Shown: in pieces, positions 21,840-32,202 of the stretch
Layout: each line of letters begins with the position of its first letter
Numbering within the stretch: position 1 is the stretch's first letter
DNA from: Argyresthia goedartella
Taxonomy: Eukaryota; Arthropoda; Insecta; Lepidoptera; Argyresthiidae
Length of the DNA: 64,000 nt
NCBI GenBank assembly: GCA_949825045.1
Contig: OX463835.1
Coordinates: 20,663,201 to 20,727,200, forward strand
Direction: 5' to 3'
Notes under the pieces: generated by a model
The model's input: the letters and a program-made list of their open reading frames with translations, nothing else
What the model was told of the DNA's origin: nothing
Database searches by the model: none
Made by a program: the position numbers and the translations under genes

Positions 21840-23912
21840 TTTAGAAATCGAAAGACGCTTGCTGAGTGATCGAAACTGAAAACGTGAATGACGAACGACC
21901 GATGACGGAGGCGTGTGAGGAAACAAAATAAAAACACCAATACCCTCAAATACAGTGTTGAGTGATGACAGCTGGATACGCTATTACATAGTATTATCTC
22001 TTACTTTAGGCGGGGGGGTCTCACTCAATAGGTTAGGTACTTCGGACCGGCCAACCTGCCCGTCAGGAATTCAGTTATAATGCCGCTCGCTTGGCTCGCA
22101 GTCGCCTCGCGCGCTAACCACTCCTCATAAGCAACTTTTCTGAGATTTTTGCAATAATAATAAACTTAAGTTCCTAACATTTTAGGGAGTCTAAAGGAAT
22201 TGTTCACAAATAAAATTCGATTCCTTTTTAATTTAGTACCTTTTTGTTTACCTAAAAGTAAACATTTAGATCATGTATAAAACAAATTACAATTACTTAA
22301 GTAAGAAGGTAGGTAGGTGCCTAGCCTTAAAATTTGCCAATAGCCTGAATAAGTACTAATATAACACCTCTCTGAGACTAGACAGAGTGGACTGAAATTC
22401 ACAAACACAAATCGCACTTAGGTAACCCTAGCGAGATCAAGCGAGACAGGAGTTAACAGGACGACCTTGTGATGTCAGAGTAAAAGAAGCTCTCAGGCGT
22501 AGTGATGCGGCGCAATCTAGCCTGCATGGGCTTTACAACCGATTCTGTAGGTGCTTAACGATTGTTGTACGTAGCGCAGGTGCGAGCAAGATTGCGCTTT
22601 ATTGCCGCGCAGCGAGAGTAGCTATTTATTTAAGTGTATTTGCGCAGTGATATTTCTGTACGTAGAACTATTAAGTATTCTCTGCTTTAGGTTACTCAGT
22701 TCTTCAGATGGAGCCTTCGTATAATAATGGTAGAACTTATTGTAGGGGTAAGTTCGTTCAATCATTAATTACAGGCTACAAAGCCTTCACCGCGTCTTCT
22801 GCTTACGCTACCCAAATAAATAAGAGACGCTCCCGTGCAGAAGTACTCATAATTAGGACCAAATTTGCACTCCGTTTCCGTGATTTTTCCTTTCCATCTA
22901 CTGAACAGGATCCAAAATATCCATAATTTTGCCTACAACCCCTTTCAGGAAACAAAATAAAATTTTGAAAGAGTTTGTGTTGTCGCTGAACTATGATGAA
23001 TTCAAATTTAAATCATTTTCTATCATTTTATTACCCATGTTTAAGCTGCAATAATTATATTCGTTTACGTTTACGTTTACGTTTACGTCTTGTTTGTTTA
23101 ACTTTTAATGTATCATAAAGGATCTCCTAGGACAGGCCCTGCCTAGTTTGGGATCCGCCATTTATCATCTAGACATTGTATATTATAATTTTTTTATTAA
23201 AATTTCTATATGTTTTCTAAATAAATAAAATAAAAATCTAAACATATATTTCTTTATGTTTTTTTACGATTACTACCAATGCATATAAATTATTATTTAC
23301 TTTACTTTTATTTAGCTGTAGAGTTGTGAAGATCCTGAAATTATTATTATTTGCATTGGAAATGATAACTTTCATCCTGACATCATGAAAGGTTCAGTTG
23401 CTGAATATTACAGGCCTCGGATGGTTTAAAAATAATCTACTACGCCTCAAATGGCATAATCGATTAATCGATTATAAAAATAATCTAATCGGCTCATCAC
23501 TAAAATGAACGCAAACTTCGAAATCAACCAACACTTAAATAATATTAAACTGTGCACATGTAGGTACGTAACTCTACACGCTCCGCAAATGAGTATGGAC
23601 GAAGTTTGGCAACGTCTCATTCTTCGAGCGGACGTCAAATGCGGCCTATCATGAAAGTGTTGCTTGCGACTGTAGCGCCACCGTAATTTGATGAGGAAAA
23701 TAGCAGAAATATAGAAATGTACAATCAAGGCACAGTAAGGACTAAATGACGTCCGAATAAAAAAAAACATCTTAACATTTCTGTGATGTGCTTCAACAGT
23801 AGAAGCGATTTAGGCTTATTTCCGATGTGACGTCCGTATACCGGACGCAGAATGCAGGTGGACGCCACATCATATGCAAAAATGTCCATAGTGGACGCCA
23901 GATAGATACCAA
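21840..23912. other. No gene seen
   Basis: Mixed AT-rich DNA. A hexamer run (TTTACG repeated four to five times) lies at about 23064-23091. Words GTGGACGCCACATC and GGACGCCAGATAG near 23855-23905 echo the repeat at 15.7-16.4 kb. The open frames at 22708-22926 and 23447-23770 show no domain. Confidence 0.35.

Positions 23913-24003
<91 letters not shown>
23913..24003. repeat. (TA)n microsatellite
   Basis: About 90 bp of alternating TA with one short interruption (TTTATAATAA) near 23951. The open frame across it (IYIYIY repeats) is an artefact. Confidence 0.95.
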
Positions 24004-24004
<1 letters not shown>

Positions 24005-24534
24005 TATGCAAGTTTGAAAAGTGACAACCCTAAACCGAAATAAAACATGGCAAAGCTGCCGTCACATTTCACAATATTGGTGTGGCAGCTTTGCCAACGC
24101 AGTTTTGAGACAAATTTCAATCAGGACGACCCTAACAAGGCAATTTTTCCATTGTCTACGCCACAAATAAAGCTATCAACAAAATTCACATACCTGTAGC
24201 CGGTGGTTATGACACTTCCCTATACATAATAGTGTGGCCAATCGATAATAAAATCTATGTCTCCGATAGTGAATTATTTTTGTTAGCACACGGCTGTCGG
24301 CAAAGCTAACATCCTATGGAAAAGTTGCCAGGTTTGACGGTATCCATACAATGAAATGAGATTATTTGAATGACCATTTTCTTAGCTATTTTGTTTTATT
24401 TGTTTATCGGTGAACTGAGCTGGACTCTCCCGATATTATCGGAAAAGAATTGCGGGTATTGAGTTTTATGCTTAGTATTTGTCAATAAGTGTACGATTAA
24501 TAATTACTCATTCGAATTATAATAAACATAACAT

Positions 24535-24730
24535 AGCATCACGCCTTTTCCCATACGGGGTGGCAGAGGCACAATTGTGCCCACTCTGAGCCAGTTATTA
24601 AAAACTCCATTTTGCGTAACAGTGGCTAGCCCATCGCCGTAGCTATGGATTAATGAAAGTTTCCTCGCGATGTTTTCCATCACCGTTAGAACGACCGTAT
24701 AATGTACCTCAGATAAATTAATTATCTCAT
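24535..24730 (-). mobile_element. SINE copy, minus strand
   Basis: The text CATCACGCCTTTTCCCATA and CTCGCGATGTTTTCCATCAC is the reverse complement of blocks in the SINE at 41195-41460, including TTCTAACGGTGATGGAAACA. The tRNA-like head is not clear in this copy. It is probably truncated. A small inverted pair, GGCAAAGCTGCC and GGCAGCTTTGCC, lies just upstream at about 24048-24095. Confidence 0.55.
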
Positions 24731-24987
24731 TGGTATGGTTCTATGGAAACCTATTGGACCACGGAGCTCATAAATAATGTTAAGTTTGTTACCATATTTG
24801 ATTTTTTCTCTTTAAATAACTTAGTTACTCAATTTATATCCACTTCCGGTTTCAATGAGCAGTTTCTTTAAGCTGAGTGCCTGGTGCACAGTTCAATACT
24901 TACATACTACATACACAAAACCCTTTTTCAATGTTTCGATGTACGGCCTTGAATGTAGTCCTACCTGGTATTTAATATTTTATTATC

Positions 24988-25632
24988 AAGAATTCAAATT
25001 CAAATTCAAAAATTCAAAAAGAGTTTATTTCCATAAGAAACACATAGGTAACATTTGGAGAATGTCAAATCTTAAACTAACACATGTATAAGTTACAGGG
25101 AAATATAGAACTCAATTTGAATTCCGTCACCTCAATGTTTTAGATGCTGGAGGCAAAGAGGCGACTAGAAACCTCCAGCTTTATACGTTATTTTTTACAG
25201 AATTGGAGCAAACACCTTACCAAGCTTTCTTGTCTTCTACATAATCTGATATTTTGTAGTAACCTTTTTTACATAAGTGATTTTTAACAACATTTTTAAA
25301 TTTATTTACAGACAATTCTTGTAACTCAGTCGGTATTTTGCGGTCGGTATCAAAAGCGAATACATTGCCCTTTAAAAGATACATTAACCTAATGGAGCCT
25401 AGTAGTAGGTATAACTAGTTTATTCCTATTTCTAGTGTTGACATTGTGCCTGTCGCTATTCTTAGGAAATTTATCAATATTTTTGTGGACGTGCATTAGG
25501 TTTTCATAAATATACTGACACGGCACTGTCATAATGTTAATTTCCTTAAATTTACAACGCAGTGACTCTCTGGGACCCACATTGTAGATTGCACGAACAG
25601 CCCTCTTTTGCAGCACAAATATTATGTTAATA
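24988..25632 (-). mobile_element. CR1-group LINE, 3' part, downstream of the nested insertion
   Basis: Reading the minus strand, LQKRAVRAIYNVGPRESLR (25616 downward) continues to the C-terminal text YIYENLMHVHKN and RNRNKL. It then has an untranslated tail ending in repeats of TTTGAA (about 24990-25016) instead of poly(A). The protein text matches the C-terminus of the intact element at 48825. It stops abruptly at 25626-25632 (GTTAATA), the same 7 bp that occurs at 28680-28686 where the rest of this LINE copy resumes. See the entry for the insertion between them. Confidence 0.85.
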
Positions 25633-25787
25633 AATAAATAAATAAATAAATAAATTGGTCTTTATTCCGGCCGGAGCCATATACAAAATTCAAATTTACA
25701 AATTAATAAAATAAAATTACAAATTTACAAATTATTAAATTAAAATTACAAATATAACATAATGATATTATAATACAATTATTCTTA

Positions 25788-26873
25788 TTATGAAAACGTA
25801 AGATGTACTCGCGTCCACGTCTCCTGTATAGGTCCGCGGAGTGCCAGAGCTGCCTGCAACATGGTGTTACCGGATCTGGCATACAGCTCCTGCGTGGACG
25901 CTATCCGGTGCCTCATGAGACCGTGGAAGCCCGGGAGTCTCCTCTCCGTAAACATCTGCGACGCGCTGCAGTATCGTGGCAATCGACAGATGATCCTGAA
26001 CGCATTATTGTACTGCACTCTCATAGCGTTGTAGTCAGCTTTTCTGTACCTGCACCATAGTTCACTCGTGTACAGGCCAGTACAATACGCGAGAAAGAGA
26101 GTAGCTTTGACCGCTTCGCTACATCTGGTGAACCGACGCGCAATCATGTTGGAGCGCACACTGATGGCTCTTTGCTGTCGTTTGATGTCCCTGGCATCAG
26201 ACATGTCGTCGGTAATAATATGTCCCAAGTATTTAAACTCTGCGACTGTCTCAACTTCTTTTCCGTCCAGGTATAGCGGAGGTACACACGTTGGTCCATT
26301 TTTTGCTCTGAAGATCATCATCTTGGTCTTACTGACGTTATAGACTAGCCCATGCGTCTGTGCGTATTGCTCGCACGTGCTTAAGAGACCACGAAGAGCC
26401 TTAATCGAGGGTGCCAAAAGGACCATATCGTCTGCGTATGCAATGTGGTTGACGCATGTACCGGCCAGGTGACATCCGATGTTACTATCTTGCAGTTTCT
26501 TGCTCAAGTCATCCATATATACATTAAACAGCATCGGAGACATGGAACCGCCTTGACGGACGCCACATTGAAGTGGAGCAGGAGACGAGTATGAGCCACC
26601 CCATCGTACGTCGTTCTGCTGCTCGCGATGCCAGGTCTTCAGCAACGAGATGATTGGGCTAGGTACTGCCCTCTCCTGCAACTTCGTCCAGAGCCTGTCA
26701 TGTACGACTCGGTCAAATGCTTTGGACAGGTCAAGATAACAGGCGTATACGCTGGTGTCTCGTGTTACGTACTGCCCGATGGTCTCTTTCAGCGTAAATA
26801 TAGCCATGTCGGTTGAGCTTTTGTAACGGCACAGGGCTAAGGTCGAGCCACCGCTATCAGTAGCTATGATCGT
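25788..26873 (-). pseudogene. LINE reverse transcriptase, 5' part missing
   Basis: An open frame of about 360 codons without a natural start encodes the palm and thumb of a non-LTR reverse transcriptase. Motifs in order: YLDLSKAFDRVVHDRLW (motif A), GVRQGGSMSPMLFNVYMDDL (motif B region), HIAYADDMVLL (catalytic YADD, motif C) and FKYLGHIITDD (motif D/E region). The frame runs upstream of its first ATG (26807) to about 26873, with KSSTDMAIF preceding it. The catalytic aspartates are present, but the missing N-terminal part and the interruption upstream mean it is not functional. The role of the intact enzyme is target-primed reverse transcription. Confidence 0.85.
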
Positions 26874-27736
26874 CTATTCTATCTATCCCAAAATGAGAGG
26901 ACCCGATTCAGCTGTAAGATTTGTAAGTTAAGAATGATAAGTCTGAATTTCTCGTTCGTAGAGAAGTTCGTTAGGCGTACAATAGTCGAACGAAGCTTGG
27001 TTCAGGAAGTTACAGTTTCAAGTTAGACAGAGAAAGCATATATGTCCGCGAGCCGGTAATTCGCATCAGTCAGCGGTGTATTGCGCCAGATCAATCGTTG
27101 TTATATTTTATGTGAGATGGTACCATCTGGTTTTTGTATATATGGGCGCTTGGAACCTTTTTTTTTTTAGTGGTCGACCACTTATATATTTGGTTCACGG
27201 CAATAACGATCCGAAAAGACCGGTTTACACAATTGCGATTTGATTTTCCGAAATGGGTTCTGAACTAGCGGTTACCTCAAAAGGTCCGTAACGTTTTGAA
27301 ACCTTCAACTCTGCGCAATTTGAGCTGGATGTTATCGAAACGTAAGCATTATTGTTTTAGGAGATCTAACCCACACCATAGCGAAGTGCATAGTTCGATA
27401 AATACCGAACTATGAATTCCACTAGCCACAGCACGTCCTGGGCTGAGCCAAATCATATATACCGACTCAGCCTACACATTAGACCTCCAGCGAAATTTAC
27501 ATTTAATTTAAAGATGCAACTTGAATCCAACCTGACCCAAGGCAATGCAAAACACCTACCCGGACCTAAACAATGAACTTTAGACTGTAAATTGATCTCT
27601 TCGCGCGTCCCCGACAACACTCAAATGTCAAAATATCAACAGGATATGTTATCTGTGTTGACACCGGTTTAACTTTGTTCTGAATTTGTTATTTCGATCC
27701 GCGGAACCTCATCGATCAAACAGTCTCCCTATGCCC
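26874..27736. other. Unassigned sequence inside the nested LINE
   Basis: I recognise no domain with confidence. A plus-strand fragment IYTDSAYTLDL at about 27460 resembles an RNase H motif but is too short to support a call. It may be internal sequence of the LTR-type element whose LTR fragment follows at 27793. Confidence 0.3.
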
Positions 27737-28212
27737 TGCCAACCTAGGTTTAGCCGCAACTAAACTCCTGTCTAGCCTAGTCTAAAACCTAGTGTTATAC
27801 CACGTCCATTATCGACACCACTCGAAAATGGTTGAGTTTGATTTGAATGTGCTTGAATGTTTAATGACTGTGTGTGTGGGAATTTCAAAACTCGCTACTC
27901 GAAAGGAATGAGGAGAGGATTAGCCCGCGAATATCCTAAGACCCAATCCAGGAACCCTATGGTGAAGGAAAAAGGAATTTAGGGTCGCTCCAAGCCCAGA
28001 CTCAGACTCAGATAATTGACTTACAAGTTATTTTCTAACGACCCAAGGATAGTTTTGGAATTTGGGGTTGGTTGATATAAAGTTTAGGAACCGAGGTATA
28101 TCTCGGCGCTTCAGACACTCACGAAAACCCACTGAAACTTCGCAATCACAATTTCGTATAGTTCTGACGCGTAACACGGCAGACAAAACTGTTTAGAACT
28201 CGTGAAAGGCGA
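27737..28212. repeat. LTR-type fragment, second copy of the 54.2-kb LTR
   Basis: The sequence from CAACCTAGGTTTAGCCGC to about 28212 is roughly 90% identical to 54127-54600. It includes the LTR terminus TGTTATACCACGTCC (27793) and about 55 bp outside it that both copies share. The other end of the LTR is missing; the endonuclease fragment of the surrounding LINE begins instead. Confidence 0.75.
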
Positions 28213-28679
28213 CTGTCTTTCGGCTTCCAGGAGGCGGGGTCCCTTGGTCTTTTGTTGTCCATAGTGCATTTCACAAGGTCATTAGCTCTAAGTTGCATAT
28301 ACATAGGTCGGTGATCAGTCCAGTCCACAGTGTAATCGATATGTATTTCTTCAATCAATTCCACAATTGATTCGCTAACAATGCAATGGTCTAACCAGGA
28401 GGTCGTTGAGTGTGCGTCGCTGATATAAGTGTAGCTGTCAGCTGGGAGCTTCTCTAGATCCAGGATTCTAAGGTCATTTTCCTTGCAGAATTTAGTTAGT
28501 TCTCTTCCAAAGATTGCGTCCGGGTCGGCATTAAGGTCGCCCATTACAATTGTGTTGGTGCATTGCTTTTCTTCAATAACAGCCAGAATATGCGAGAGAC
28601 ATTCCAGAAATTCGGGTAGTTCATCTGTATGGTCAACCGGCATATATACTGTGAAAATCATAAGGGATGAGGTCTCAAA
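28213..28679 (-). pseudogene. LINE endonuclease fragment
   Basis: Minus-strand frame with LMIFTVYMPVDHTDELPEF, NTIVMGDLNADP, TTSWLDHCIVS and DWTDHRPMYMQL. These are the central and C-terminal motifs of the exonuclease-endonuclease-phosphatase fold used by LINEs to nick target DNA. It is read in frame with the truncated reverse transcriptase of the host LINE, producing a single chimeric open frame (28146-29066). The N-terminal catalytic part is missing. Order and strand fit the reverse transcriptase at 25788-26873 as its 3' continuation. Confidence 0.8.
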
Positions 28680-30483
28680 GTTAATATCTGCAGCGTTCCC
28701 CCACAGCAGTATGCCGTAAGACATAATGCTATGGAAGTAGCTGAAGTAAACTAGTCTAGCTGTTTCCACGTCCGTAAAAAGACGGATTTTTTTAACTGCA
28801 TAAACTGCGGAACTGAGTTTTTTTGATAGCTTATCTATGTGTGGGCCCCACTGAAACTTATTATCTAAGGTGATTCCTAGGAATACCGTGCTATCTACAA
28901 TTTCTAAATTTTCACCTTTAACATTAACATTAGCCGAGACTTGTTTAACATTGGGGAGTATAAACCGAATACATTTAGTTTTGTTATTGTTCAGTAAAAG
29001 ATTATTAGCACTAAACCAATTGACTACCTTTGAACTTGACTGACTTATGCCCGATTGAGATTGCATTATTCACATCGTCAAAGTTCAAACTGCGTCGTTT
29101 CATTTTAAACAAAAGTGAAGTGTCATCTGCAAACAGTAAAATCTCATGATTATCTCTGACAAGATGTGGCAGGTCATTAATATAAACCAAAAACAGGAAT
29201 GGCCCGAGTATGGAACCCTGCGGTACACCCATAGTAACAACAGACCCTGGAGATCGTTTTCCATTAATGTCAACTCTCTGTATCCTGTTATTTAGATAAG
29301 AAGAGAGAAGATCTAAAGAGTTATCCCTAATTCCATAGTGATGTAATTTCCTGATCAATGTCCCATGGTCAACGCAATCAAAAGCCTTAGACAAATCGCA
29401 AAATACTCCTAGAGCATCATGCAACTCCTCCCAGGCATCATATATATGTGATATTAACTCAATACCGGCATCAGTAGTTGATTTGCCTTGTGTAAAACCA
29501 AATTGCTTACAGTGGAGCATGTTGCAAGCAAGCACATTTCAACACCAATGTTGAAATGTGTAAGAAGTTGATTTAAAATTACTTTTTCAAATACTTTACT
29601 AAATGTAGGCAATACCGATATCGGTCTGAAGTTAGAAGGGTCAGATGTACTACCCGATTTAAACAAAGGTACTATTTTACTGTGTTTCATTAAATCAGGA
29701 AACACGCCAGATTCAATAGATGCATTAAATATGAAAGCTAAATCAAGTGCAATAACATTTATTAGGGGCTTCACAACATGAACAGAAATATCCCAGAGGT
29801 CTGCAGTTTTCTTAACATTTATTGATTTAAAGGCTTTAATAATATCTTTATCATCTACATAATTAAACGAGAATTGATTTTCACATCTAGGTACATAGTC
29901 TTTTAGCAAAGATTCAGCGACTACTTTGGAAGAGTCTAAAGACTTTGTAGTAGAGATTGGGATGTCAGTAAAAAAAAAATTTTAGCTACATCAATATCAT
30001 TTTTGAAAGTAATATCATTAATTTTTAATTCATATTCATTTTTTTAATACTGACCTTTCCAGTCTCACTTTTAATTATATCCCAAGTTGATTTAATTTTG
30101 TTATCACTTTTTCTTAGTTTAGATCTGATATAATTTGATTTTGCAATTTGACAAACTTTTTTAAAGATTTTTTAGTACTTTTTTACTTTATCCATAAACT
30201 CTTCACTAAGATTCCATTCTTTTTCACTATATAATTCATATAAATTTTGTCTACTTTTAAGTATACCTACTGTGGCCCACTTACTAAAATTAAGTTTGTC
30301 TGAGACCACAATCGATCTGGTAGTAAATACTGCATTGAACGAATTGCTGAATTTGTAAAAAAAAATACAATATGACTCATTAGGGTTATTATTAGAGTAA
30401 TTGATAGGTAGTTTGCTATCCCAATTCAATTTAAACCTTTCAAACCGATGTGCAGTCACAGGTATGTATTGTATCAAAATGCG
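28680..30483 (-). pseudogene. CR1-group LINE reverse transcriptase, disrupted
   Basis: Three frames tile along the minus strand: WATVGILKSRQNLYELY (about 30265), then SFNYVDDKDIIKAFKSINVK to NFRPISVLPTFSKVFEKVIL (29600-29880), then CDLSKAFDCVDH, GVPQGSILGPFLFLVYINDL and LLFADDTSLLF (29080-29430), then VVNWFSANNLLLNNNKTKC to GILLWGNAADIN (28690-29030). They match the intact element at 48825-51806 residue for residue in order. Two or more frameshifts break it. It is cut on the left by the inserted LINE and on the right at 30483, directly beside the TTAA that borders the piggyBac-like element. The missing 3' part is at 24988-25632. Confidence 0.87.
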
Positions 30484-31120
30484 TTAACCGGCAAATGCCC
30501 GCAGCGGGCGGATTCGCATAGAGATGGGCGCTTTTAAACTAAAAATATAGGTTGGGAGCCGCGTTTGTACTTACAGTTGGTCACCCCATACACGAACGTA
30601 TCTGTGGAGCTATCAAAAACCAGTCCGTGCGTAGGAAAAAAATAAGTTCTGACCCAGTTTATCGGAACGATTTCTCGCGCGCTGTCACCGCGTTTTGGTT
30701 GAATCGCAGTTCACTTGTTTGGAATTGAGTGGAATTGAGAAGAAACCAAGTGAAAACGATGGAGAGGTGAGTAGGTACATTACACTTTACTATTGATTGT
30801 TTGTCGTGTGCATTGGTTTTCATGGAAATAAACACATTTTCATCCATCTCGTTGACTTTTTTACAGCCTTTCGGGCGACAATAATTGAAATATTTACTTT
30901 ACAATGGAATATCTCCAATTGAAACAGATAGTCCAGGATAGTCCAGTTATTCCAGACCGTAACCTAAGTCTTGATTTGCTTCTAAACAGTAAAATGAATG
31001 CGGAAAAGCCAAATCAGTTGATGTCGAATGCATTTTGACTCCCACGGCCATTTTTCGTGACGTCACGCCACGGGGCTATCATATTACGGATACGGCTTGT
31101 TGGCTGGAGTTTCAAATTTC

Positions 31121-31380
31121 CTCGTAACTTGAAAACGGAGCGTTTCCCGGCACCAAGTCACACTACCTTTTTTGCTTCCTAGAACCTACCCAATCTATTT
31201 CCGTCAAAAACATGGATGTTGAAATGCTGTTTTTTAAAAATAATAATTAAAATTCCAGCCTCGTGACTCGAAAACGGTGTGTTCCCCGGAACCAAGTCAT
31301 ATCACCTTTTTTGCTTCCTAGAACCTACCTAATCATGATGGAAAAAAAACATGGATGATAAAATGTTATTTATTTTTATT
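31121..31380. repeat. Tandem repeat of about 130 bp in intron 1
   Basis: Two copies share CTTTTTTGCTTCCTAGAACC, CGTxACTxGAAAACGG and the word AAAACATGGATG. The first is about 31121-31245 and the second about 31255-31380. It lies in the first intron of the piggyBac-like gene. Confidence 0.75.
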
Positions 31381-32104
31381 TTTTAGTGTTTTTATTTGAC
31401 TTTTCTTCCTCACCTACTATTTTACAGGGTGTGACCTACTAATCAACAGGACTTCAATTCTATATAAAAAGTTGTCTTATTTTTATAACCTTAAAATTGT
31501 ATTTTAAATTACTAATTTAGACTTTTTTCACTAGGTTTTAATTTTTTTACTATAATTTACTAAACATAAATATAAAGATAATAATGTTTTACACGTTTTT
31601 TTAGTGCACCAATGCGGAGCATCTATGATCTTCCCGTGGGTGTCCAAATAAAACGACCTCTAATCCCGCCGGAGAAAAGGAGACGTGTTTGGGTACCGTA
31701 AGTACTAAAACTCCATTAAAAATAATTTTAAGTATTTAATTTCCTTTGTCTAATTTTATATGTTTTTTCTCCAGCACGGGAACACCACTAGAAGTGCCTG
31801 CTACCGGCACTCCTGAGCCTATCGCAGGCTGCAGTGGTACCAGTACCCCGCGGGCTACTGGGACAAGTCCGGTGCCTTCGCCTGCCATGTAAGTTCCCTC
31901 ATTTACCATTTACCTGGATTTCTACATTTAACATTGTGTCAGTTGACTTCATTCATTATGTCATTGTTTAGGTACATGGAATGTGGTGAAGGCGGCAGTG
32001 GCACCAGTACCCCGCGGGCTACTGGCTCAAGTTGGGTGCCTTCGCCTGCCGTGTAAGTTCCCTCATTTACCATTTACCTGGATTTCTACATTTAACATTG
32101 TGTC

Positions 32105-32202
32105 ATCATCACATCATCATCATCACTCAGCCCACATTCACCCACTGCTGGGTATAGGCCTCTTCTTTACCACGCCATCCACTCCGGTCCTGAGCCTCCA
32201 TA
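32105..32202. mobile_element. 98-bp SINE-like insertion in intron 4
   Basis: The segment (CATCATCATCATCACTCAGC, CACTGCTGGGTATAGGCCTC) resembles the 3' region of common lepidopteran SINEs. It is flanked by GTGTC on both sides (32100-32104 and 32203-32207). Intron 4 is otherwise a copy of intron 3: 186 bp versus 83 bp, and the difference of 103 bp equals the insertion plus one target copy. Confidence 0.8.

Larger units (their letters stand above)
25633..28679 (-). mobile_element. Second LINE inserted into the CR1-group copy
   Basis: This 3.05-kb block is bounded by GTTAATA on both sides, a target duplication. On its minus strand the 5' part encodes an endonuclease fragment (28213-28679), the 3' part a reverse transcriptase (25788-26873). 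The end is an AATAAA signal followed by a (TTTA)n tail at about 25633-25655. An LTR-type fragment (27737-28212) interrupts the region between endonuclease and reverse transcriptase. The 5' end is truncated inside the endonuclease domain. The clade is uncertain: the text GVRQGGSMSPMLFNVYMDDL differs clearly from the GVPQGSILGP type of its host LINE. Confidence 0.8.

Noticed and set aside
23827..24024. 65-codon frame with IYIYIY
   Set aside because: Translation of the TA microsatellite.
27455..27500. RNase H-like text IYTDSAY on the plus strand
   Set aside because: A single seven-residue match in a frame with nearby stops; not enough evidence.
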